64,000 nt of DNA from Maniola hyperantus (taxonomy: Eukaryota; Arthropoda; Insecta; Lepidoptera; Nymphalidae): positions 11,125,662 to 11,189,661 of the forward strand of contig NC_048552.1 of assembly GCF_902806685.2 (NCBI RefSeq), given 5' to 3'. Position 1 is the stretch's first letter; every line of letters begins with the position of its first letter. Of the stretch, positions 9,945 through 19,981 are shown piece by piece. Position numbers and translations under genes: made by a program. Below the pieces are notes generated by a model. The model was given only the letters and a program-made list of their open reading frames with translations, did not search any database and was not told the DNA's origin.

Positions 9945-10632
9945 TCCTAGGGATCTTCTTCTTCTTCTTCGCTCTGGGCTGGTTTCCGTACTTAAACGTT
10001 TCCGTCTGTTGTGCGTGCATTGCCCCTCCCCGCCGAAGTCTGCACTCCAGCCATCCAAGCTCGCTCCAGAAGCCAAATAGACCGCCCAGGTTGCCGAGGG
10101 CTTCATGGAGTGAGGTCGGGGAGCCTAAATGGCGCTCGCGTTGATCTGCTACGCCCGTACACTCCAGGAGTACGTGCGTCGGTGTTTCATCGACCTCCAT
10201 GCAGGCCCTGCACAGAGGACTGTCGGTGACACCTATAACGAAAAGGTGTTTGTTTAGTGGGCTATGTTATGAGTCCCACCACCTTCCTAAGTTTACCTCT
10301 GTCCAGGCGGAGTAGTATGTTAGTTTGTCGTTTGTCTATGTTGGGGAAAGCCTCTTTTGCTTGCCTGCAGTCTGTTGTGTTAGCCCATAGTTTCGAATGT
10401 TCTTTTAGTGTTAGTTCATGCAACCAGGTTTTATACTCACTGAAGGGCATGGGTACGATAGGTTCTGGTCCTGTCACCTTCAGTGTCGTAGCCTTTCGTG
10501 CTAGTGCGTCTGCCACCTCGTGTGGTTTTGTTAGCTCAATTTTCCTTTTGTTGGTAAACAGTATCATCTCTGTTTTCTTTGGATTTACTGTAAGTTTATT
10601 TTCATCGCACCATCTTCTTCTTCCTTCCTAGG
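9945..10632 (-). pseudogene. Internally deleted LINE ORF2 (RT end fused to RNase H)
   Basis: On the minus strand 10632-10550 encodes 'WCDENKLTVNPKKTEMILFT', the typical late RT motif. It then runs directly into 'PHEVADALARKA' and '(T)GPEPIVPMP', an RNase H-domain C-terminus, so the RT thumb and most of RNase H are missing. The expected 'LITGHSPLN' is broken: the frame reads GLIT then a stop at about 10262, consistent with a small deletion. The downstream frame continues 'LCRACMEVDETPTHVLLECT', the zinc-knuckle-like tail of I/R1-group LINEs. It ends in a GAAGAAGAAG-rich 3' region. Clearly dead. Confidence 0.75.
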
Positions 10633-11133
10633 GATATTACGATATTCCCGAATTTTTTTTTCTTCTTGCCGCGATAAACTACTTGATAATTAATTACACG
10701 TCAACCTTTGGGTATTGTCAACGAGGAGAATGGCATGACTTTTAATACTTTATCAACAGGGCTAGAGTACGGGGACAACGGGAAGTGTTTTTAACTATTG
10801 TATTCAATTACCGCATTCCCCGTTGAACGGGAATAGAGAACGCGGACAACGGGATGTATTTTCAATAATTTTATTTAATTACCGCTATTCCCGCTATCGG
10901 GGACACGGCTTACATGGAACACTCAAATCGATTACTTCATTTCACTAAACAAATCTAGTGAAATGACAAAACACTGAACTTCTTTTTAGTATTGAAATGC
11001 AAGATAGCATTTTGACTGCACTTGAAAACCCGATAGACGTTAAGGTCCCCCAGGCGCAAGTGTGTGTCATGTAAAAGTCAGTACAAAATACCTATGTCCA
11101 GCAGCGCACATTTATGTATTTATGAAAAAAATA
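10633..11133. other. Unassigned DNA with a two-unit tandem repeat
   Basis: Two imperfect units of about 72 bp (approximately 10769-10838 and 10839-10908), each with 'ACGGGGACAACGGGA'-type and 'TTAATTACCGC'-type blocks. Nothing else recognised. Confidence 0.5.
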
Positions 11134-11313
11134 CAGTATGCAGCAGAATGTAATGTACATGGGCCTTTACAATGACATTTCGGCTTTGAAGAGCGTTGTC
11201 TCTGTCACTCATACCTATATGACGCTTTTTCCGTCTCAACGACAGAGACGATGCTCTACAAATCTGTCATCTCCTTCTAAAGGTTGATGTATATTACTTT
11301 CTGCCGCGTACTA
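11134..11313. mobile_element. TA-flanked MITE, family Q
   Basis: Ends CAGTATGCAGCAGAATGTAA and, inverted, CAGTACGCGGCAGAAAGTAA (terminal base mutated), each flanked by TA. The interior carries 'GTTGTCTCTGTCACTCATAC' and its inverted partner 'CGACAGAGAC'. Related copies: 20379-20538 and 26384-26520. TA duplications suggest a Tc1/mariner-type source. Confidence 0.75.
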
Positions 11314-11624
11314 TAGTCGTTAGAACGAAGCTTTACACTGGAACGAGGTAGTTACCTATGATAAATGGGCACTCGAGGGATTTGGAAACATTAATAACTT
11401 CCTTTGATATCAACCGTTGATCGCGATACGCGAGTCATTGAAAACGTTTACAATTGATAAATGAATGAATGAATGAATGAAAATAAAATGGACTTTATAA
11501 TATCAGTCGTTTTTTATGACAGGCATTTAATCGACTAGGTACGAATGAGTTGAGTACATGAACATAGGTATTGTAATTATTTTATCGTTCAACTAAGTTT
11601 GAAGTCTGATCTAGTAATTGAAAT
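11314..11624. other. Unassigned DNA
   Basis: Contains a short (ATGA)n run at 11461-11480. Nothing else recognised. Confidence 0.4.
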
Positions 11625-11780
11625 AATTGACCTTCCACTTGGTGGACAGACGACATCAGACGAGTCGCAGGGAGCCGCTGGATTCAGGCGGCGCAAGTCC
11701 GTGGCGTATAGAGGTTCCTACAAGAGACCTATGTCCAGCAGTAGACGTCTATTGGTTGACGATGATGATGATGATGATGA
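11625..11780 (+). repeat. 3' end of an RTE-type LINE
   Basis: Encodes 'WTDDIRRVAGSRWIQA' and 'QETYVQQ' with disruptions, then a (GAT)n tail of seven units. Severely 5' truncated. Confidence 0.8.
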
Positions 11781-12536
11781 CCTTCCTGGCTAGATGGAAT
11801 AAGGTCGAGTTTTTAAAATTCCCATGGGATAGAGAATAAAGAGGATTTATTTTTTCGCCAAGCGAAGCGACCGTATCGATATCGAGTGATACGGCGATCG
11901 AAATCGAATGATATTCGATCATATCGACGATCACTTTGTATTTTTATACTACTTAGTTTTCTATATTTAACATCATATCATATCAGGAAAATAATATTTT
12001 TCCACAAAGAAAATAGATAAAAGGTAACAAGAAAGAAGCACAAGCAAAACTCACCGGTAATAGATATCATTTCTCTCCCTCTAAAGTTAAACGCACACCT
12101 CAAATAGAGTTCTATTTATGTGTTTCTTAAGGGTAGGTACTACACTACATGTACCTAACAAGTAGTTTAATGAACAAGTGGTATTTCTTCGTGCGAAATA
12201 ATTAAGTTAAACACCTTTTTCTTTATACCTAAGTAAAGTCTAAAAAGTTTACGAACTATAAAGCCTAATTATCTAGAAAGCAATAAAAAGGTACCTAGTT
12301 TGAAAGAGGAGGGAAAATCAAACAAGTAGACAGAAAATCATTAGCAAATACTGTACATTACTGTAAGTACATACTTCATAATTATGATATTAAAACATCT
12401 ATAGGACATCGAATTTAGACGATATCGTTTAACTGACGATAATATCGTTCTTAAGAAATATCGTTTTTGTTTTAGCTTCTACCTTGAAACAACTTACTTA
12501 TTTTCTGAAAATACTGGTTTTCCATAACGTAGTACT
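11781..12536. other. Unassigned AT-rich DNA with repeated ATCG words
   Basis: 'ATCGATATCGA' and 'CGATATCG' words cluster at 11870-11935 and 12415-12470 in both orientations, hinting at a degenerate inverted-repeat element; ends are not resolved. Confidence 0.35.
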
Positions 12537-12770
12537 ATTTTAGCGTTTAAACGATCGTGAGTGATTTCCATTATATACCTATATATAGTATATTTCTACG
12601 GCTATACTCACTATCCAGTCGACGTCAAGGGGGTCAGTTCGCGCACACATCGCGAACTGACCCTCTTGATAAAGGACCCCGGATGGGTTCGAAACTAGTC
12701 GGGCTAACGTCAACTGGACACGTGAATATGCTATATATATAACGTAGTACTAGTTTACGAACCAGAAACA
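12537..12770 (+). repeat. Dispersed repeat, possible Penelope-like terminal region
   Basis: Shares 'TTTTAGCGTTTAAACGATCG' with minor changes, 'ACGGCTATACTCAC' and 'GGACCCCGGATGGGTTCGAA' with the minus-strand copy at 45795-46008. It contains a 13-bp perfect hairpin at 12629-12661 (GGGTCAGTTCGCG with its complement). The Penelope-like assignment is a recollection of similar lepidopteran sequences and is uncertain. Confidence 0.5.
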
Positions 12771-13123
12771 ATCTTAATTTTACCGTTGATAGTTATCAAC
12801 TATACGTACCTATACGCATCCATTTCATCAGCCTACGTCCACTGCTTCGAAAAATAAGAAACCACGTTGAAATAAGGAAATATTTTCAAAGTAACGCCAA
12901 ATCTTCATAGAAAAAACAATAATATTACAATAAGTCGTCATCTGCAGTATAAAGGAAGACACAACATTATGCAGACATTAAAGACAGTCGGTCGCAGGAA
13001 ACTTCCACCAGTGCGGCAATTTGTATTCGGGGGAATGGAAATAATAAGAGAATAACTATTCCGTTTATTTAACTTCGAGGCACGTCCCTCGGAAGTTGAT
13101 TTTATTACGAGGCATTTGCTTCG
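12771..13123. other. Unassigned DNA
   Basis: Nothing recognised. Confidence 0.4.
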
Positions 13124-13977
13124 GTGCCTTAGTATGAGACTTTACGTCTCACCAGCGTTGATAGAATTCGAGCGCTGAAACACTGCAGCATTAAGATGCC
13201 CACGCACCTGAGCTGCGCGTCGCGACACTGCGACATACCCAGCGGCGCCTCGCGTCGCTTCAGTACGCATACGGTGCTCGGATAAGATACACGCGCATCG
13301 GTGCTAGGTATTTAGTGTACAGGCATGATAGACCTCAAAATAAATAACGTAGTTTTAATTTTTGGCACATAACCACGACATGTTCCTTATGCTCTTAGAA
13401 GTATATCCTCAAAAGTCCCAACCCCTAGGATGTCGGCTTCTCCCCTTCCCTTCTTCACTATTGCGCATCTTGCGACGTTGTTGCTCGTGCACGAACAGGT
13501 GTACAAGTGACGCGAGCTGCCGCTTACTGCAATTGTAGTGCGATGGTTACCGCAATTTGTAATGCCATGACGAGCGAGATCCTACCACGTGATCCTTGCT
13601 ATGTTTTAAACCACAGCACAGCTACACAAAGCGCAGCGCAGTTGGGTTTGTTTGTATCTTTATTATAACTTAAAAGAAGCAAAAGAACATAACACAGCAC
13701 AGCGCAGCATAGCTCAGTGTTGATTGGTCCCCCATAAAGACACATAAAGTAAAATGTACTTTAAAAGCCTCGTTTTAAAGCTCAATTTCGTCCATACATC
13801 TACAGTAACGTTCCAAGCGGCAAAGTTGTCAAATTAAAATCTGTGGTATTGAATTATTTTCTTTAAATTTAGGACGTTTAGATCTGTTTTACTCTGACGT
13901 TATTGTGTTTTGATTTTCATGAATTCTTTCAACGCTGGTGAGATGTGAAATCTCGTACTAAGCACACGGGACGTCTA
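13124..13977. mobile_element. MITE family P copy carrying extra internal DNA
   Basis: Left end reads GTGCCTTAGTATGAGAC then TTTACGTCTCACCAGCG; the right end is its inverted partner CGCTGGTGAGATGTGAAATC up to CTAAGCACAC. The core 'CGTTTTAAAGCTCAA' and 'CCAAGCGGCAAAGTTG' matches the copies at 17082 and 37524. It is about 560 bp longer than the 295-bp copy because of an insertion after the left arm that includes the CpG-rich 13198-13310 segment and sequence shared with 2190-2300. Confidence 0.65.
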
Positions 13978-14154
13978 AAGTATCTGGGAATCGTTGTAAG
14001 TCTATGTAGTGGAATAATGGGATATCTTGTGAACTTGTCAACTATGTCACTGTTAGAAGGGACGCTTCATAAGAACTGGAATAGGGTATTATACACCAAG
14101 CGAGAAAAATCTAAAAATGTATAAAATAGTACCTATTGCCGAATTTTAAAACTA

Positions 14155-14335
14155 ATTTTAAAGATTTCAATTTTTTATCGTTTCTACAAATATCCAAAAC
14201 GCATGATACCGTAGCCGCCATGTTAATTCTGACTGTGACGTCACATGGATTGAAATAAAACACCGACGCTTACCAATCCGTGTGACGTCATGACAGCTCA
14301 TGAACCTAAAAAGATGGCGGGTACCTACGTTTTCT
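14155..14335 (+). repeat. Dispersed repeat with two TGACGTCA palindromes
   Basis: Shares 'GACGTCATGACAGCTCATGA' and 'CCTAAAAAGATGGCGGG' with the inverse-oriented copy at 51850-52052, and both end with an 'ATTTTAAAGATTT' block on the other side. TGACGTCA occurs at 14236-14243 and 14283-14290. No class assigned. Confidence 0.6.
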
Positions 14336-14625
14336 AAATATATAAAATGAAAAGGTGACTGACTGACTGACTGACTGACTGACTGACTGACTGACTGACT
14401 GACTGACTGACTGACTGACTGACTGACTGACTGACTGACTGACTGATCTATCAACGCACAGCTCAAACTACTGGACGGATCGGGCTGAAATTTGGAATGC
14501 AGATAGCTATTATGACGTAGGCATCCGCTAAGAAAGGATTTTTGAAAATTCAACCCCTAAGGGGGTGAAATAGCGGTTTGAAATTTGTGTAGTCCACGCG
14601 AACGAAGTCGCGAGCATAAGCTAGT
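14336..14625 (-). repeat. Family A repeat with expanded (GACT)n
   Basis: Complete minus-strand family A copy ending CGCGAGCATAAGCTAGT. Its normally short GTCA run is expanded to about 22 GACT units (14355-14445). The apparent 'SVSQSVSQ' frame is a translation of this tract. Confidence 0.85.
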
Positions 14626-15062
14626 CTGCAATAAAACTGAAAAACAATCTCTCAAAGCAATTTCTGAACATTAATTAAAACTAGAAAGCCTCAAGTCCTC
14701 TAACAATCTAAAAGAGCTATTACATAAAAATCAAATACCTATTACAAGTCATAAAAGACACTATAGAACTTAGAACAAAGTGCTTCAACGTAATTACAGA
14801 TCCTTAAAAGGTTCTCGATTGTAGAGCAGTTCGAGATCACTGGAGCACTAATGGCTACTTCCCACTTTAAAAGTAGTTAAGTGTTACTTTATAAGTGAGT
14901 TGTTGGCTCAAAAATGAAATAAACGATCCGATTACTATCTTTAACAACGCCCTTAACTCAGATTTTTCGAGCGATATTATGATAACTACAATTAGGTACA
15001 ATCTCAAGATAGGTAGTAGGTATTTCAAGTAATAATTATTAATTTTGCTTTGCTTATATTTT
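14626..15062. other. Unassigned AT-rich DNA
   Basis: No feature supported. Confidence 0.4.
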
Positions 15063-15291
15063 ACTAGCTTATGCTCGCGACTTCATCCGCGTGGACTACA
15101 AAAATTTCAAACCCCTATTTCACCCCCTTAGGGGTTGAATTTTCAAAAATCCTTTCTTAGCGGATGCCTACGTCATAATAGCTATCTGCATGCCAAATTT
15201 CAGCCCGATCCGTCCAGTAGTTTGAGCTGGGCGCTGATAGATCAGTCAGTCATTCAGTCAGTCAGTCACCTTTTCCTTTTATATATTTAGA
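15063..15291 (+). repeat. Family A repeat
   Basis: Complete copy from ACTAGCTTATGCTCGCGACT to CCTTTTATATATTTAG. Confidence 0.85.
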
Positions 15292-15296
15292 TTTTC

Positions 15297-15560
15297 ACTA
15301 GATGATGCCTGCTGCGTTAATTTTCATTTTTTTAAATCCCATGGGAACTTCGATTTTCTGGGATTAAAACTAGCTTATATAGGGAAGTACCCTATAGGTT
15401 TTCTTGACAGACACGACGGACAGACGGACAGACAGACAGACAACAAAGTAAGTTCCTTTTTCCTTTTGAGGTATGGAACCCTAAAAATCATGTCGATTCA
15501 TTAGTCCGTTGCAGCGTGACTGAAGGACCAACGGACAAACTTTCGCATTTTTATTTTTGG
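15297..15560. repeat. Family B repeat with a family C fragment inside
   Basis: 15297-15375 is the start of a plus-strand family B repeat (ACTAGATGATGCC, TTCTGGGATTAAAACTAGC). 15381-15488 is the 5' end of a minus-strand family C repeat with a (GACA)n tract. 15489-15560 resumes family B (CATGTCGATTCATTAGTCCG, GTGACTGAAGGACCAACG). The layout implies family C inserted into family B. Confidence 0.55.
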
Positions 15561-15835
15561 TAGGACGAGCTGTTTATTGCCAAATCTGTGTGTATAAAGC
15601 GAGGTAAAAAAAGTTCGCAATGTAGCCCAGAAGGAAAATAACAAAAATCAGAAGCGTAATCTAGCAGAACAACCGTCATAATGGTGACGTTTACAATCAG
15701 TGTAGGGCACAAACGAGGTTTGCGTGACCTGACGATGTAAGTCTCGAGCCTGGGTACCTACTTGAGTGCTTTTAGCAATGGCGTTGAATTGTGAACTTGT
15801 TTACCCAAGTATGGTATGTCAGTACAGTATAATTT
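15561..15835. other. Unassigned DNA
   Basis: Nothing recognised. Confidence 0.4.
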
Positions 15836-16187
15836 AATGAGAAGGTTTCCAGGCAACGTTCGAGAAAATTTTCATAGATGGCGCTGAATTTTACAACCAC
15901 TAAAGATGAAAAATAATACCTTAATAATAATGCTTTAATGTTTAGGTCGTGTCAATCAATGACATAGATAAAGAGTAAGAGCTAGCGTGCACTGCAATTT
16001 TCCTTACGTCCCCATAAAATCTGTGAACTATAATAGAAGTAATTAATTAATTTCGCATCCGATTTAAATTTAAAAATTTAAAGCATAGATCATATAGATA
16101 TAGGTATTATTTTTCATCTTTAGTGGTGGAAGATTTCAGCGCCATCTATGAAAATTTTCTCCAACGTTGCCTGGAAACCTGCTCATT
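15836..16187. mobile_element. MITE with about 75-bp inverted repeats
   Basis: Left AATGAGAAGGTTTCCAGGCA continues through GAAAATTTTCATAGATGGCG and ACTAAAGATGAAAAATAATA. The right side, inverted, matches with few changes (AATGAGCAGGTTTCCAGGCA). About 352 bp, non-coding; target duplication not evident. Confidence 0.75.
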
Positions 16188-16247
16188 GTTGTCATCACAG
16201 ATGAGTGAATGATTTTTCTAATCTGTGGTTGTCATGGTGGAAGACAC

Positions 16248-16477
16248 GGTCTGCCCGCGAAATTCAAATTTAATTTGGTTTTTCGCAATTTGTAAACTAA
16301 TACGACAAAGTAAGCTTATGGTATTCAAATTGAGCTCCTAGCAGTATCATCTTCACAGGCTTATATAAAAATCTTTACTGAAATTAGTCAAAATAATGAA
16401 TTTGACGTGAGCTACTCACAAAATTTAGTTTACAAATTGTGAAAAACCAAATTAAATTTGAATTCCGCGGGCAGACC
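16248..16477. mobile_element. MITE with about 50-bp inverted repeats
   Basis: Ends GGTCTGCCCGCG, then AATTCAAATTTAATTTGG and a TTTTTC-CAATTTGTAAAC arm, matched in inverse on the right. 230 bp, non-coding; target duplication not resolved. Confidence 0.75.
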
Positions 16478-17020
16478 CGTCTCTTGGGCCTTAACATCAA
16501 TATGCCGGCTCACTATTGAGTACAAGTCTCCTCTTAGAATAATAAAAAGGGTTTTTTTCTCAGTATTTTGCACGATAAATACTAATTATTTGTTCATCTT
16601 AATTTTTCTCTTCTATCATTATTGCCAAATAAGTAGATACTTTTAAGTTCGTTTGTAATTAGTTGGCCACTGAAAATGGTTAACAACCCCACTGAGTTTT
16701 TGTCTTTGTCATTTATATGGAATTACGTAACAGAGAGAGCTCTATACTTACTAACTTCTCTCCGTGGACATACCTTTATGAAAAGGAAAACGTTATCACA
16801 ACCCAACTCATAGGTTGTATAACATAGTAATGGAAGAAAATAAAGTCTTATTCACTTATTAATAAGCCATTTAGAAGCGGAACTCGCTGAATGAACACCA
16901 CCGCGCCTGCAGCTAACTGGCATTCCTTGCACCCCACTTCCTTGCACGTAGTTAGAAGATTATTACGTTTTAATGTTACTGACACCGAATTCTAAATAGC
17001 TGGTGCAAAACTATGAAAAC
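16478..17020. other. Mostly unassigned; weak dispersed repeat
   Basis: 16660-16800 (TTGGCCACTGAAAATGGTTA, 'ACAGAGAGAGCTCTATAC') resembles 38330-38425 and, inverted, 38207-38275, so it belongs to a dispersed repeat of unknown class. Confidence 0.4.
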
Positions 17021-17081
17021 ACAGGGTGTAACCAGAACGCTAGCAAAAACGAAAACAGGTGATAGTACAGGATGATTACTG

Positions 17082-17342
17082 TACCCGTAGTACAAGATTT
17101 TACGTCTCACCAAACCAAACCAAATTCGAGAGTCGAAATACTTCCGCGTTACAGTAAAATGGACCTAAACAGCCTTGAATTAAAGTCAAATATTCAATGC
17201 CACTGATTTTAATTTCGCAATGTTTCCGCTTGGAGCGTTGGCTGTAGAAGTGTAGACAAACTTGAGCTTTAAAACAAGGCATTTAAGATCCAGTCGAATT
17301 TGGTTTGGTTTGGTGAGACGTAAAATCTTGAACTACGGGTAC
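17082..17342. mobile_element. MITE family P
   Basis: Inverted termini GTACCCGTAGTACAAGATTT and its partner, then ACGTCTCACCAAACCAAACC on both sides; core 'TCCGCTTGGAGCGTTGGCTG'. About 261 bp. The position inside element R shows it is a true insertion. Confidence 0.8.
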
Positions 17343-17355
17343 TGATATGATACCA

Positions 17356-17787
17356 CAAAAACCGGCCAAGTGCGAGTCAGGCTCGCGCATTGAGGGTTCC
17401 GTACTACAGTCGTATTTTTTCGACGTTTTGCACGATAATTCAAAAACTATGAAGCATAAAAATAAATAAAAATCTGTTTTAGAATGCACAAGTAAAGACC
17501 TTTCATAATATGACACCCCACTTGATATAGTTGCTTACTTCGAAAATTGAAAATACTAATTATTAGTTCATGACCACAATTGAATTTTTTTTGTGTGATC
17601 TAAGACTAGATTCACGGTTTTCAGATTTTTCCCCAAATGTCAGCTATAAGATCTACCTACCTGCCAAATTTCATGATTCTAGGTCAACGGGAAGTACCCT
17701 GTAGGTTTCTTGACAGACAGACAGACAGACAACAAACTGATCCTATAGGGGTTCCGTTTTTCCTTTTGAGGTACGGAACCCTAAAAA
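17356..17787 (-). repeat. Complete family C repeat, minus strand
   Basis: Both ends are fixed by comparison with the uninterrupted element R copy near 47310: the insert begins ACCGGCCAAGTGCGAGTC and ends GGTACGGAACCCTAAA, lying in an A-rich target. It includes a short (GACA)n tract. The best reference copy for family C in the window. Confidence 0.85.
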
Positions 17788-17850
17788 ACGCAAAAAATAC
17801 AAAAAACAATCCTATATTATGTAAAAGTTCACAATATATTGCAAATAAAA

Positions 17851-18185
17851 GCAATTGCATTTTAAAAGGAAGCTCTTTCAATGGTTGTGCGATGAATCGT
17901 TCTACTCTGTCTCAGATTACCTCAATTATATACCATGGAAGTCATAGTGCTAATTTAAGATGTATAATTAATTAGTTGTAATTTTATAAAATAAGTTTGA
18001 ATAATATACCCTACATCGTTTGTCATTGTACAAATTACCTTTAGGTGTAGATATATTATTATTAATATTTGCATGCTGAAGTATCAGTAAATATGCGGGG
18101 ACTATTTAGATTATATTAAGACCTTTGTAAACTACCCATATTTAGCAAATAAAATTATTTCAATTTCAATTTCAATTTCAATAAA
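17851..18185 (+). repeat. 3' region of a non-LTR retrotransposon with (TTTCAA)n tail
   Basis: Ends with four TTTCAA units, a simple tail like that of LINEs. Upstream sequence ('GCTGAAGTATCAGTAAATAT', 'AAGACCTTTGTAAACTACCC') is one I recall from lepidopteran LINE 3' ends. No coding domain; class uncertain. Confidence 0.5.
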
Positions 18186-18943
18186 ACATCTTCCTGTTGT
18201 TAAAGGTTAGTAAGCATTGGGTAGACCTATAGGTGAGTATGGGTAAACTCCGAATTAAAACTTATCTTTCATTATTATTTGGACATTACCCAAGAACCTT
18301 GGGTAATACTAAGTATACCCGGGTAAACCTAAGTCTATCCCAACTTCCAACCTTACCCGTAACATATGTACACCCGTCTAATTCCGAAATCCAAAAATAC
18401 AGGTAAGTAGATAATTCTTAATTTTATTAGCCTTGAATCTATTTTTAGATAGACCCAATACTACATTTCATAGCATTGGACCCTCAGTAGAGATTTAATG
18501 ATCAAACTTGTTTACATTTATAAATAAATCAACATATTAATATTATTATTCAAAACACCAATTTGGACGCCCAAAATATTTTGAATCAGTAATGAATTTC
18601 AACTTCCTTTGAGATAAAATAAAAGAAACACTAGTTTTCAGATATTTTCACTTCCGCAGTTTAGCTACCCGTTGGTTACAACATTTCACTTCTATTTTAG
18701 GGTTCCGTACCCGCGGGGTATTTACGTAAAACGTTGCAGTAGCGACGGCAACGCGACAGCAGTAGCAAAGCAATGCACCAGTTTATTTGCTGTTTCTCTT
18801 CTTATTTTGCTTTGTGGCTATTGCTGTCTCTTTCTAGTCACGTGTGACGTTTGACAGCAATGATCGCGACATTTACGCCTGTCGCAAGCCTGTCGCAAGC
18901 CTGTCGCGAGTAATCACCCTGCCGTAGGGTGAAAACGGGATCC
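18186..18943. other. Unassigned DNA
   Basis: AT-rich until about 18690, then a CpG-richer block after TTTTAGGGTTCCGTACCC. No gene supported. Confidence 0.4.
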
Positions 18944-19209
18944 TATAATACGGTATTTGACAACTAGTCAAATGAGTAACTTTTTATCAAACGTCAAAAG
19001 GCGCAATTAGTATGCGATATTCTATGAGATACTGGAATGTGACGTCACATCATAATGACGTAGTACTTTTTTAGTTTAATCGATAATTTAAAATGGCTGT
19101 CACACATAAAACTAACAAAGGATGTGGAATTTACGAATTTTGGAAGACCCTCAATTTAATAATCACTGAGAAATAATTTATTTTTGACATAGTCAAATAC
19201 CGTATTATA
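18944..19209. mobile_element. MITE with TATAATACGGTATTTGAC termini
   Basis: Left TATAATACGGTATTTGAC is matched in inverted form at the right end (GTCAAATACCGTATTATA). About 266 bp, non-coding, includes TGACGTCA at 19040-19047. Termini may be TA plus TAATACGG, suggesting a TA duplication. Confidence 0.65.
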
Positions 19210-19798
19210 CCACAGCAAAGCTAATTCATATCTCCATGGTATTGGTACAGCCTAAAGTCTATGAAAGTTATTGTGCATGAATTTGAATGTGGCAACTGAT
19301 AACGTCTCTATTGTGTGATTTAATGAAATTGGAAAGATAGACAGGGTCTTATTTTGGTTACGACGATGTTACGACTCGCTTACGATCTGTTTTAATGTGT
19401 AGTGTATTTGATAAGACAAATTATATAGCGTTAATGTACCATCCTAAGGCTACGGCCACATCTGCGCGTCATAAACTCGGGATGTGGGACGCGATGTGGG
19501 AGCTTCAACGCGAATCTATACGTACACACGGTACACCAGAAGTCGCGTAGGTGTCGAAGGTAACGGGTAAAACCCGGGTAACGGGTAACGGGTTTGGTAC
19601 AGAGTTTTTTTTTTATCCCAAAAAATTAAAGAGTTCCCACGGGATTTTTAAAATAATTTTAAACTCAGTACAAAACTTAGTAGCGCCCCACGTGGGGCGC
19701 CACTAATTGCTACACTCTTGACTTAATTTTAATGTTAATTGTTAAGCGATAGATGAACCATTCTCTTATTGTTTTAATTATAAATTAAGTAAAGGAAG
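19210..19798. other. Mostly unassigned; small family B fragment
   Basis: 19606-19660 (TTAAAGAGTTCCCACGGGAT) is a minus-strand family B fragment. The rest is unrecognised. Confidence 0.4.
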
Positions 19799-19981
19799 TT
19801 TTTTTTTTTTTTTTTTAAAGAATATTAGCCATATTAAATGACTAATATTCCCCTTTCCTCTCCAATTAAGCGTCAGGCTTGTGCTAGGAGTAGGTACGAC
19901 AATAGTGCAACGGGCGGGATTTGAACCGTCGACCTTTCGGTTTTCAGTCCACTCCTTTACCGGTTGAGCTATTGAGGCTCT
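19799..19981 (-). mobile_element. Short tRNA-derived SINE, family F
   Basis: Second copy of the element at 4629-4806: GAGCCTCAATAGCTCAACCG head on the minus strand, B-box-like GGTTCAAATCC, tRNA-Phe-like CTGAAAA loop, and a 16-base poly(A) tail. Closely similar to the other copy. Confidence 0.8.

Larger units (their letters stand above)
17021..17850 (+). mobile_element. Element R, interrupted twice
   Basis: Starts ACAGGGTGTAACCAGAACGC, as does the more complete copy at 47234-47728. Comparing the two copies shows contiguous element R sequence (GATGATTACT ... GATACCACAAAA ... AACGCAAAAAATA ... TATTGCAAATAAAA) split here by a family P MITE (17082-17342) and a family C repeat (17356-17787). The right end is not preserved. 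Confidence 0.65.

Noticed and set aside
10257..10631. 124-aa plus-strand frame
   Set aside because: Antisense shadow of the deleted LINE ORF2; the minus strand carries recognisable RT and RNase H motifs.
14167..14553. 128-aa minus-strand frame with SVSQSVSQ repeats
   Set aside because: Translation of the (GACT)n tract in a family A repeat; the similar 'MNFQKSFLSGCLRHNSYLHAK' frames elsewhere are family A copies too.
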